Source: Nitrospira sp. (GTDB lineage: Bacteria; Nitrospirota; Nitrospiria; Nitrospirales; Nitrospiraceae). From it: a stretch of 64,000 bases of DNA. How positions within the stretch are numbered: position 1 is the stretch's first letter; each line of letters begins with the position of its first letter. Of this stretch, positions 39,561-47,381 are shown piece by piece. The notes beneath the pieces are model-generated. The model had not been told where the DNA came from and did not search any database. It saw only the letters and a list, made by a program, of their open reading frames with translations. The position numbers and the translations under genes were made by a program. The DNA lies in NCBI GenBank assembly GCA_024760545.1, contig CP060501.1, positions 1,153,501 through 1,217,500 on the forward strand. The letters run 5' to 3'.

Positions 39561-40538
39561 GACGGGACGCACCTTCTTGAGCCTCCGATGTTCACGTTGA
39601 GATACAGAGCTGGATCTTTCCAGATACAGAGCTCGGATCTGCATCAAGATGTGAACTCCACATTCTCTTTCAAAATCACCGCGATGAACAGACAGCTCTA
39701 GCTCCACAGACACAATCTTCTCGTGGCATCCTCCTTGCTGTTGTAAAGAGAGAGTCAAAGCAAGGTCCCGGACAGAGCCTCCTCGATCAGGTTTAAGCGA
39801 GTCCTCCAGAATCACTAAAACAGCGCAGGCCTACGAGTGAGGTATAGGTTGCAAGAAGTGCGGTGTTGTAAGCTGGGAATCGTAAAAAGATCATTTCGGG
39901 GTAGTCGCGCTACGGCATACTAGGGAGACGACGTCACCGTGATCTTCTCATCCAATTCTTCTCACCGAGAGCGAACCCCTCCGATTCATGCAGAACAGAA
40001 TTCGATGGGATGCGAGGCCTGGATAGACGTAAGCCGGTTTTATGCCAGAGACACGCCCTCGTACCAGACCACCGGCGATGCTAAGCACTCTGGAGCCCCC
40101 TCACGTTCAACTGCTTCTCATAGTTCCCTGACAAAGTCATTCGCCCTCCTGCGTAAACGGCTACGTCGCAATTCCTCCGAGAACCAAGACTAAACCTCAG
40201 ATCGAGAACCTCTTTTTCTGCATTCATCACTCCACGACTCTGGTTGACGAACCCACCGCAATGTCGCCCTTGACTGAGCCGAAACAACCGCTCTCCATAT
40301 CTCCTCGCAGTTCCACACCTTGCACAGACGCAACTTGACAACGTTTCGAGAAGTGCGGATAGTGCCGAAGACTTTGTTCCACCGTCGGTGATGCTTTGTT
40401 GAGGACTCAACTCTCAGGATGCAACTTCGCTCTATATTTCAGCATTCAACGTAGAGTTCGCGGCGAGAAGGGCGGCTCAGCTATAGACCATGTGTTGGCA
40501 CGATAACACCCTGACCGGCTGATCAGAAAGGAGTTGCG
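39561..40538. other. Long intergenic region without a supported gene
   Basis: Almost one kilobase with only short frames (39939-40193 plus, 40081-40410 minus) that lack ribosome sites and protein-like composition. A GATACAGAGCT direct repeat occurs near 39600 and 39625. A candidate promoter lies near its right end. It may be gene remains or hold a small RNA; I cannot identify either. Confidence 0.5.
40335..40363 (+). promoter_or_regulatory. Candidate sigma-70 promoter
   Basis: TTGACA at 40335-40340, 17-base spacer, GATAGT at 40358-40363. It would give a leader of about 170 bases to the gene at 40539. The -35 is a consensus match and the -10 is weak. Confidence 0.33.
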
Positions 40539-41471
40539 ATGAAGACACCACCCAGCAGAGAACAAATCGGCGAACGGGATGTGATGACCGCCGTCCAATC
40601 CTTGAAGGTCGCATCATTCAACTCACGATTCATCCGGACCGGCTGCAACGCTGCCGATCCAAAATGGAAATTGCCCAACGGCCAATCAATTCAAAAATAT
40701 GTTCGCAATCAAATGAATGGGTTTCGAAAAGATGTGCTTCCCGTTCGTGGTCAACGCTTACACGGGGGTGTCTTCCACAAAGTCAATTCCTCGACGATAC
40801 TGACGATCGCACATCACAATTTATTCAAGCCGGTTATCCCAACCGCGCGGGATTTATTCCATGTTTACGGGCCTGACCGTAACAACACTAAGGATTGGAC
40901 ACGGTATTATCGTTACGCCTGGAAGCAACCAGGACCGCACGCAATTATTTATTCGAAGGATTCGCAAATCGTCCAGGAGGGAAAACTTTCGTGCAACTCT
41001 TATTCATACTCCGGCCAGAGCTCTTACGCGATCGTCGGCGCCGGCATGTTCTTCCTGCCTGAGTTTGGCGATGCGCAAGTCAGCATCCGGCCCTATGTGC
41101 AATGGCTGACAAGCGCCAGCTTTACGGGCACCGAGAGCGCGCCAGCTTCGGCTACCGCTTATCTTGGCATTTATGTCGAGAGTTGGGCGCGAAGCGGCGG
41201 CATGCACTATGTCGATCGTGACTACTGGATTCCGGTCTGGTCACAGAACACGCAGAGTTACGTGACAAACCTGACGGCGGGAGGTGCTGCCACTATCGGC
41301 GATGGGTTAGCCACCGACATTCTCGCCGTCAGTCAGCGCAAATACGCGATTTATGTGTATGCATATCTCGAGACGAGTGCGGGACCGCAGCAGCAAAAGA
41401 ATGAACAGCGTTTCGTTACGATTGATATCGACGCCACTGTTCCTTATGTCGTGGTGGAAGAAACGCTGTAG
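40539..41471 (+). CDS. Hypothetical protein
   Basis: A 310-residue protein I do not recognise. The start has AAAGGAG six bases upstream. No signal peptide or membrane helix is seen. The first 130 residues are basic with many Asn, Lys and His; the remaining part is rich in Tyr, Ser and Thr and looks beta-stranded (SYSYSGQSSYAIVGAGMFFL, AYLGIYVESWARSGGMHYVD). It is convergent with the RiPP exporter gene and follows a kilobase of apparently empty DNA, so it may be a transferred or orphan gene. Confidence 0.65.
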   Translation: MKTPPSREQIGERDVMTAVQSLKVASFNSRFIRTGCNAADPKWKLPNGQSIQKYVRNQMNGFRKDVLPVRGQRLHGGVFHKVNSSTILTIAHHNLFKPVIPTARDLFHVYGPDRNNTKDWTRYYRYAWKQPGPHAIIYSKDSQIVQEGKLSCNSYSYSGQSSYAIVGAGMFFLPEFGDAQVSIRPYVQWLTSASFTGTESAPASATAYLGIYVESWARSGGMHYVDRDYWIPVWSQNTQSYVTNLTAGGAATIGDGLATDILAVSQRKYAIYVYAYLETSAGPQQQKNEQRFVTIDIDATVPYVVVEETL

Positions 41472-41606
41472 CGAGCCGGCCCCCAAGTGTCTCTTGATCT
41501 CATCTTGGCGCTGACGGTGCCAACGACGTTTCTTGGGCATTGTCCGAGACGTGTGCCGGGAAAGGCGCATTAGACTATGGCCCGCTGGATTTACGAAACA
41601 CCACGG

Positions 41607-43418
41607 TTATTGGTAATGCTGGGCTTGGGTCAGAAAGAGGCTGGCGTACAGTCCTTGCCGTCGCATCAGTTCATCATGCGTCCCTTGTTCCACGATTTGG
41701 CCCTCATCGACAACAAAGATCCGATCCGCCATTTTCACTGTCGACAGCCGGTGACTGATCAAAATGGCAATGCGACCTTGGGCCAGCTCATGAAACCGCT
41801 CGAACAGCTCTGCCTCCGCTTTGGCGTCCATCGCACTGGTGGGCTCGTCGAGCACGAGAATTTGCGAATCTCGCAGTAACGCTCTAGCCAGCGCCACTTT
41901 CTGCCATTCCCCGATGCTCAGTTCAGACCCACCATCGAACAGCTTACCGAGCAATGAGTCATACCCTTGCGGCAAGCGTTGGATGACCTCATGGACTCCG
42001 GCTTGCTTGGCTGCGTGGATGACGGCGGAATCGTCAACTCCGGAAGATCTCACACCCATGACGATGTTCTCTTTTGCCGATAGCTGAAACTTCACAAAAT
42101 CTTGAAAAATACCGCTGACCATACCTCGAACATCAGTGATAGGGTAGCCCCGCAGATCCGTTCCATCGATTGTGATGCGCCCACCTGATGGATCGTACAG
42201 ACGACACAACAGCTTCACCAATGTCGTCTTTCCGGCGCCGTTGGCCCCGACAAACGCCACATGCTCGCCGGGCTCGATTGAGAACGTGAAGTCTCGAATC
42301 GCCACACGTTCTTCATGTGGGTATTGGAATGACACATGATCGAACACAATACCCTGCGTGATTGAGCGAGGCAGCGGTTTCGGAGGTATTGCCGTCGGCA
42401 AACGAGACTGAATACTCAAGAACTCATCCAATGTGGTGAGAAACAGATTGCTCTCATAGAGGCTTGCCACACTCTGCCCCAACCCCTCCAGAAACCCCGA
42501 AGCCCGCTGCACGGCCTGAAAACAAATGACCAGGTCGCCCACAGTGAGTAACCCATGGAATGTTCGGACCGCTACAAAGCTGCAGATTCCGAATACACCT
42601 GCGACACCAATGATTTGGGCGATAAGAGTTTTGACCGCCCAACGTTGCTCTAAAGCAATGAATTCCCGACGTAACACTGATCGGGTCTCTTGGAACCATT
42701 CTCGCAACCTAGGCCCCAGGTTGAACAGCCTGATTTCTTTCGCTGCCGTGGCCTGCGTCAACAGTGTATTGACGTACCAGGCCTTGCGCTCGAGTGGGAT
42801 GCGTTCGCGCTCCCAAGCATAGAGCAGGTTGGATTGCTGCACCCTCACCAAGAGGTAGGGAATCGCCGTCAGTACTAAGACTGGAATTATCCCCCAATGC
42901 AGCCACCACAGTATGACCACCATTGAGAGCAATGAAATGCTGTTTTGCCCCGATTGAAGCAAGGCGTTGAGAATGGCAATCGGTCGGTAGGGAGCCTCTT
43001 GTTGTGCGTGATGCAATGTATCTTGATACTGCGCATTTTCGTAGTATTCAAGATCGACCTCAATCGACTTTGCCTGAAGGAGCCCGTACATGTGATCCGT
43101 GACGGTTTGAGCTTGTATCTTGGAAATCAGGCCTGCTGCCACATTCAGCATGGCACTAACGCCCGCAACACCCGCTAACCCCGCAAGGATCATGATGATG
43201 CGAGTCAAGAAAGATTCGTCCGAGGGAGTCTTCAGTCCTTCGGTCACGGTATCGATCAACAATTTCGTGAGATACAGCATCATCAACGGAAGAAGTCCCT
43301 GGATGACGCGCAGCACGATGCTGCTGATAGCTAATGTTGGACTGCTCTGCCATACGAATGAAAGCGCACGGCGGACCGTAATCAGAAATGGAGCTATGCG
43401 ATTCATCATGATAGTCAT
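41607..43418 (-). CDS. ABC transporter, fused permease-ATPase (RiPP exporter)
   Basis: A protein of about 603 residues with six N-terminal membrane helices and a C-terminal ATPase. Walker A is GANGAGKTTLVKLL (about 390), the signature is ELSIGEWQKVALARALL (about 500), Walker B is ILVLDEPTSAMDAKAE, and the switch His lies in LISHRLSTV. No N-terminal C39 peptidase domain is present, so leader removal must be done elsewhere, most likely by the B2 peptidase encoded 28 bases upstream. It is the last gene of the six-gene minus-strand RiPP operon. Starts at 43433 (GTG), 43418, 43409 and 43406 are possible. Confidence 0.88.
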   Translation of the reverse strand: MTIMMNRIAPFLITVRRALSFVWQSSPTLAISSIVLRVIQGLLPLMMLYLTKLLIDTVTEGLKTPSDESFLTRIIMILAGLAGVAGVSAMLNVAAGLISKIQAQTVTDHMYGLLQAKSIEVDLEYYENAQYQDTLHHAQQEAPYRPIAILNALLQSGQNSISLLSMVVILWWLHWGIIPVLVLTAIPYLLVRVQQSNLLYAWERERIPLERKAWYVNTLLTQATAAKEIRLFNLGPRLREWFQETRSVLRREFIALEQRWAVKTLIAQIIGVAGVFGICSFVAVRTFHGLLTVGDLVICFQAVQRASGFLEGLGQSVASLYESNLFLTTLDEFLSIQSRLPTAIPPKPLPRSITQGIVFDHVSFQYPHEERVAIRDFTFSIEPGEHVAFVGANGAGKTTLVKLLCRLYDPSGGRITIDGTDLRGYPITDVRGMVSGIFQDFVKFQLSAKENIVMGVRSSGVDDSAVIHAAKQAGVHEVIQRLPQGYDSLLGKLFDGGSELSIGEWQKVALARALLRDSQILVLDEPTSAMDAKAEAELFERFHELAQGRIAILISHRLSTVKMADRIFVVDEGQIVEQGTHDELMRRQGLYASLFLTQAQHYQ

Positions 43419-43446
43419 GGGCAACGGAACCACGGAGCAAAAGTCT

Positions 43447-43920
43447 TCAGGACTTCATGGTTCTGAGTTGTGGACCGTGACTGGCAGACACCCGGCTCAC
43501 GCCCGATATTGAATCGGAAGGATACGAAAAAGTTATGGTGAAGCATCGCCACTGCTTCCCCGGCTCGTAGAATGCCTCGGAATCCAACGTGAGCCATGCA
43601 TGGCCGTCGAGATTCGACGATTCTTTCCTGACTCCACAGTGAAAACGAACCGGGTATCCCAGTTGCCGAGCAAGTCGATATAGCGCCAATGCCCGCGGAA
43701 AGCAGTTTCCCCTTTCGTTATAGGGAAACAGTTGGAGCCAACGATCCACATAGTAGATGAGACTCCTCATCGTAGCATCATCAGACCGTCCGGCCCGTGA
43801 ACGCAGGCTTAAACGCTCCAGCACCAGCGGCAAACTGTTGAATCGCAACAAGATACGAACCCACCCTACGATCAGACCTACTCGAAGCACAGTCCAGTAC
43901 TTTTTCACGAGTAGACTCAT
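43447..43920 (-). CDS. Lasso-type B2 leader peptidase (transglutaminase-like)
   Basis: A 157-residue protein of the lasso-peptide B2 family, a papain/transglutaminase-fold cysteine protease that removes the leader from a precursor bound by the B1 protein. Cys73 lies in NCFPRALALYRLARQLG and His107 in GHAWLTLD, the usual C...H layout with a following acidic residue. No N-terminal B1 domain is fused; a separate PqqD-like B1 is encoded at 46477-46818. It sits between the nucleotidyltransferase and the exporter genes with short spacers. Confidence 0.83.
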   Translation of the reverse strand: MSLLVKKYWTVLRVGLIVGWVRILLRFNSLPLVLERLSLRSRAGRSDDATMRSLIYYVDRWLQLFPYNERGNCFPRALALYRLARQLGYPVRFHCGVRKESSNLDGHAWLTLDSEAFYEPGKQWRCFTITFSYPSDSISGVSRVSASHGPQLRTMKS

Positions 43921-43932
43921 AAAGGATGCTAT

Positions 43933-45168
43933 CTAACCACCTTGTGCGACCCAACGATTGATCGCTCCACGAATTTCAGGTGAAAGAAGCCGCTTGATCG
44001 TTCGATGAAGGGGAACAATCAAGCAAGAGAGACAAGAGAGGGCAGTGCGCCAGCGAAACCACCGAGGAGGAGTTGCCGCCACAGGGCTATGAGCACGACA
44101 CAGCAGTAAGCCAAATCGCCACCGCTCCCACCATGAATCTTTTAGGGAAAAATAGAGTGCAGCCGTCTGTTCTTCCCAGACTCCATCACAGCCGTTCGTC
44201 AGTAAGGAAGCCGGCATTCGGTGGGCAAGTGCTTGTACATCTGTATCAATCCTGAGCCTCGCAAGCACCCCCTCAGGGAGAGGAGCATCAAGCATCAGGT
44301 GTGCAAGCGACAATCCCATATAAACCAGGCGTCGGCAGTGCCAATCCGACGCATCTCGGACAATCCTCTCCCAGTCGAGATCGGGCTGGGCGCGAAGGAG
44401 TTCGGCCACATCACATACCCATTTGAGATGTTCCCAGGCATGCTTCGATCCATGAACACACAGTACAATCAGCAAATCTTCTGGTGCCAATCCTGAAACC
44501 GTGTGATTCTCGAACACCACAGAGGTCCACCGCTTCCAGAATTCCGGGCGATCTAATCGAAAGACAAAGTGTTGATGGGCCATCTGCCATTGCAGATCCA
44601 CTCGACACAGCGTCCGAGGCTTCACGAACACATGATGCGGCCCGTCATCATGATGCGCATTACCCAGCTCCGCCTTTGCCATTCTTCGCTCGTAGCCCAG
44701 CGTCGATAGGATAGCCTGTGCCTCCGCAATGGAGCCTTCGGCAACAAGCAGGTCGAGGTCGGTAAAATCGCGAAGAGCCAGATCGCCATACGCCAATACG
44801 GCTAGAGTGGCCCCCTTGATCGGAATGATCGGGACTCCACGCGCGTTGAACGTTTCACATAGCGTGATGAGTTCTTGGGCGAGCGACCAATTAAGTAGTG
44901 CGCCGACCTTGGTTTTGTGCCGTAACCGGCTTAATGATTCGGCCGGCACGAGGTCGGGCGCGACTGCGGAGAGATTCCTGTACAATAGTGGGATGACGCC
45001 ATGATATTCCGCCATCTCACCGAGGATCGACCAGTCCAGCAATTCTTGCACTCTTTGCCTGATACGTGTCTTTAGATCATCGGTCATAACCGTACGGGCA
45101 CACCAGACCAGGAGTTCGGATTCTGGTGACAGCGGGAACTGACGGTCGATGGGCCGTTCCATCATCAT
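43933..45168 (-). CDS. Nucleotidyltransferase family protein (NTP_transf_5-like)
   Basis: A 411-residue protein. The nucleotidyltransferase core is seen at about 115-180: PIIPIKGATLAVLAYGDLALRDFTDLDLLV (read in parts), with the DxD pair DLDLL as metal ligands, followed by ILSTLGYERR. The C-terminal half is helical and contains VCVHGSKHAWEHLKWVCD, typical of this family. Such enzymes occur in some lasso-peptide clusters together with HPr-kinase-like proteins. Its start overlaps the kinase stop by four bases, so the two are probably made together. The acceptor could be the precursor peptide. Confidence 0.8.
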   Translation of the reverse strand: MMMERPIDRQFPLSPESELLVWCARTVMTDDLKTRIRQRVQELLDWSILGEMAEYHGVIPLLYRNLSAVAPDLVPAESLSRLRHKTKVGALLNWSLAQELITLCETFNARGVPIIPIKGATLAVLAYGDLALRDFTDLDLLVAEGSIAEAQAILSTLGYERRMAKAELGNAHHDDGPHHVFVKPRTLCRVDLQWQMAHQHFVFRLDRPEFWKRWTSVVFENHTVSGLAPEDLLIVLCVHGSKHAWEHLKWVCDVAELLRAQPDLDWERIVRDASDWHCRRLVYMGLSLAHLMLDAPLPEGVLARLRIDTDVQALAHRMPASLLTNGCDGVWEEQTAALYFSLKDSWWERWRFGLLLCRAHSPVAATPPRWFRWRTALSCLSCLIVPLHRTIKRLLSPEIRGAINRWVAQGG

Positions 45169-46202
45169 CTCGCCTGCTCAAGAAGTGGGGTGATTAATTG
45201 CGGGAGGTCAAGGATATCTCGTCCAAAGTGCAACCGGTAGCAATCCACCTGCTGAACGAGTTTCGCCAAGACCCGGAATTCTCGTCTCGCGACCTCAGAA
45301 TCATAGACCAGCAAGGCCTGGGGAAGGAGGAGTTCCATTGCACGGCTCTTTGGAAGGGGTTCCAAATGGCTGTGAGTGGAGTGGACGACATGGGGGAACA
45401 GCATGATGGCTGGGTGGCAACACTCACCCACTGAGGTCGGGTAGAGCTCCTCCGCGTAAAACCCCCGCTTGGGGAAACCTGGATGCAGTATGTGATCAGG
45501 CGCATTTCTCAGTTCTGGGAAAAACGCGATTGTTTCTTCGGTCACGTTGATCTTGATTGGGAAGGGCAGAATATCGACATGTGTGCCGGCATCTCTGATC
45601 AACGGATGATCGTCGGAAAGATAGCGATAGCCTGATCGAAGCAGCGAGATAAATGATGTCGTCTTACCGCGTCCGCTATTCCCTGGAATCAAGACCGCCC
45701 GGCCATATTTCTCCAGCGCGGTTGCATGAACAGTATAGAGCTCCTCGTATCGCAGGAGTTCGATCAAGGCGAGGTGAAACAAGTACTCAATCAGACCTTC
45801 GTGAATAGTCTCGGGATTGATCAAGTAGCCATCGGCTTTCTGTTGCTTGGCATCAATCACCAGCACTCCAACATCGGAAAAGTCCGCTATTAGACGTCCT
45901 TCGTCATAAAATACCTCGTACGGCAACCCTGTCGGCCGTTGATCCCCGAGCTCTTCGCCGGTTCCAGAATATAGTCGACGCGCCAGCGGCGACATGATCA
46001 GAGGAATATCAGCTCGGTTCTTAGCAGCCTGGAACCACAGAGTGAGCGGAGCGGATTCGTCAAGCGAGGTTCGCTGAAAGTGTTTCAGCAATTCATTCAC
46101 TGGGGCAGCAAGGAAGGGAGACATCGTGACATAGCGCACTGACTTCCCATAGAGAGAAAATAGATACTCGGTCATGGGCTGATTGACTACACAACTCGAC
46201 AT
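45165..46202 (-). CDS. HPr kinase-like protein of the RiPP operon
   Basis: A 345-residue protein with a P-loop, GNSGRGKTT near residue 171, in the HprK-like context AVLIPGNSGRGKTTSFISLL. YLSDDHPLIRDAG follows, giving the Asp pair expected after the P-loop. In lasso-peptide operons such kinases phosphorylate a Ser of the peptide. Here the core peptide has only Thr26 and Ser28 as hydroxyl residues, and no C-terminal Ser. The ATG at 46202 is chosen because GAGGAG lies four bases upstream; a GTG at 46232 would add ten residues. Confidence 0.8.
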   Translation of the reverse strand: MSSCVVNQPMTEYLFSLYGKSVRYVTMSPFLAAPVNELLKHFQRTSLDESAPLTLWFQAAKNRADIPLIMSPLARRLYSGTGEELGDQRPTGLPYEVFYDEGRLIADFSDVGVLVIDAKQQKADGYLINPETIHEGLIEYLFHLALIELLRYEELYTVHATALEKYGRAVLIPGNSGRGKTTSFISLLRSGYRYLSDDHPLIRDAGTHVDILPFPIKINVTEETIAFFPELRNAPDHILHPGFPKRGFYAEELYPTSVGECCHPAIMLFPHVVHSTHSHLEPLPKSRAMELLLPQALLVYDSEVARREFRVLAKLVQQVDCYRLHFGRDILDLPQLITPLLEQAR

Positions 46203-46302
46203 GCTTCTCCTCAAGTCGACGTCTATACTCACTTACTCGACGTGGATTGAAAGGTAGACTGGCTGCTTCTTGCGAAACAGCCAGCTCCCGGCCCATCAAA
46301 CT

Positions 46303-46470
46303 TTAGTGACGGCCACCCCGATGACCAAAATTTCCAAAATTTCCAAAATTGCCCCAATTCCCGAACTTGTTCTTATGTCCATTGCCCGAACGTGTTGCGG
46401 TGATATCCCGCAATAGTTCGTGCTTGGCAAGAACTGGTTGGGCATACGATTCTTTCTGTTGTGCCTTCAT
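46303..46470 (-). CDS. RiPP precursor peptide, lasso-like leader with a cationic Gly/Asn/Phe core
   Basis: A 55-residue peptide. It has an excellent AAAGGAGGTG site six bases before its ATG, and starts 6 bases after the B1 gene stop. Leader: MKAQQKES followed by Y9xxP12xL14 (YAQPVL), then T24 exactly where lasso leaders have their penultimate Thr, predicting cleavage after A25. The core T26-H55 contains TRSGNGHKNK, then FGNWGNFGNFGNFG and HRGGRH. It has no Asp, Glu or Cys, five Lys/Arg and three His. Without an acidic residue no lasso macrolactam can form. At the DNA level AATTTTGGA is repeated in tandem. The identification rests on position, ribosome site and leader motif. Confidence 0.85.
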   Translation of the reverse strand: MKAQQKESYAQPVLAKHELLRDITATRSGNGHKNKFGNWGNFGNFGNFGHRGGRH

Positions 46471-46476
46471 GCTGTT

Positions 46477-46818
46477 TCACCTCCTTTCTTGTTGAAGTAG
46501 CCCTTCCTCGATCATCTGGGTTACCAGAGTGACGAGATCATCAAGGGCCCGATCTGGAGCGACATCAAAACGGTCACAAAGGACCGCATGGATGTTGCCG
46601 ATTGTGTTGCCGCCAGTACATTGCTCCCAAATGACGCTACCTAGCCGGTTTAACGTGTAGTACCGGCCGGTACTCAGATCCAACAGCACTGTCTCGTCGT
46701 CCATGTTCGTACCTTGCACATCGCTGCTGGGCCGGAGAATGATTCGATTAAGCATTTCCTGACTGCCGAGGTGATTGGGCGCGATAGGAAGTGCGGGCGC
46801 ATGTGAGGCGTCTGACAT
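46477..46818 (-). CDS. PqqD-like RiPP recognition element (lasso B1-type)
   Basis: A 113-residue protein whose C-terminal 85 residues form a PqqD/B1-type leader-binding winged-helix domain: ETVLLDLSTGRYYTLNRLGS, then VIWEQCTGG, and a helical end with LDDLVTLVTQMIEEGLLQ. B1 proteins bind the YxxPxL leader and present it to the B2 peptidase. The ATG has AAGGAGG upstream. It is the first gene of the operon. Its last codons contain the ribosome site of the precursor gene, so translation of the two is linked. Confidence 0.85.
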   Translation of the reverse strand: MSDASHAPALPIAPNHLGSQEMLNRIILRPSSDVQGTNMDDETVLLDLSTGRYYTLNRLGSVIWEQCTGGNTIGNIHAVLCDRFDVAPDRALDDLVTLVTQMIEEGLLQQERR

Positions 46819-47237
46819 GGTGACTCCCTCCTTAGGCGGCTGTAACTACCGTGATCTCGTCGATAGCAGAATATGATATTCGGCCTGGACGGAAGAGGCT
46901 GATCTCCCCTGCGTTGGATTCAAAAATACATCAGTTTTGACGAACCAAATATGCTGCTTTTGGAGGGGCAGTAAGGTCCGCATACTGCACACTTTTGAAC
47001 GTTCTCAGCATCCAGGATGGCTCCGTCAGGCGGGAAAGACCAATGAATTGTTCCGTTGAAGCAGCGGAGATGCCCCTGCAAGGGACCGTCGTTACAAAGA
47101 GAAAGTGATGTGAGCCAAATCGACAACTGGTTCGGCAGAAAGGGAAATCCTTGGGGAAAGATGAATTCAGCTTCAAACACCCGGTCACAAACACTTAATG
47201 ATAAGTTGCTGGTGGATGAACCCTCTTAGGCAAGGTC
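46819..47237. other. Intergenic region upstream of the RiPP operon
   Basis: Contains the palindrome at 46869 and presumably the operon promoter. Minus-strand frames at 46920-47180 and 46931-47194 have no ribosome sites and overlap each other. The first is Cys- and Phe-rich, and I do not call it. No precursor-like second peptide was found here. Confidence 0.5.
46869..46881. promoter_or_regulatory. Palindrome upstream of the RiPP operon, candidate operator
   Basis: GAATATGATATTC is a perfect 13-base palindrome (six-base arms, one central base) about 50 bases before the first gene of the operon. Its position fits a repressor or activator site, but such short palindromes also arise by chance. 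Confidence 0.3.
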
Positions 47238-47381
47238 ATGAGGCAATCAGCCTCACAACCAGGCTCGCTAACTTTTCCCTTGCGAACGGAGCAGATTGAT
47301 CGCAACATTGCCCGGCGGGGAGACAAGGGGCTCTACAAATCGGTGACTGTGATGATGGCCTCCATCCCGAACCACAAATGA
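47238..47381 (+). CDS. Possible small coupled ORF
   Basis: A 47-codon frame (MRQSASQPGSL... ending SIPNHK) preceded by a weak AAGG. Its stop overlaps the ATG of the next gene as ATGA, which suggests translational coupling, and that next gene has no ribosome site of its own. The peptide has no recognisable motif. It could be a leader ORF or chance. Confidence 0.35.
   Translation: MRQSASQPGSLTFPLRTEQIDRNIARRGDKGLYKSVTVMMASIPNHK

Noticed and set aside
39600-39640. GATACAGAGCT direct repeat as a mobile-element scar
   Set aside because: Only two short copies close together, with no inverted ends or transposase remains.
43447-46818. Classical lasso-peptide cluster
   Set aside because: No asparagine-synthetase-like cyclase gene and no Asp/Glu in the core of the precursor; only B1, B2, kinase, nucleotidyltransferase and exporter are present.
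46920-47194. Two overlapping minus-strand frames upstream of the RiPP operon, one Cys/Phe-rich, considered as a second precursor or extra operon gene
   Set aside because: The first starts with GTG, I found no ribosome site for either, no leader motif is present, and the frames overlap each other.
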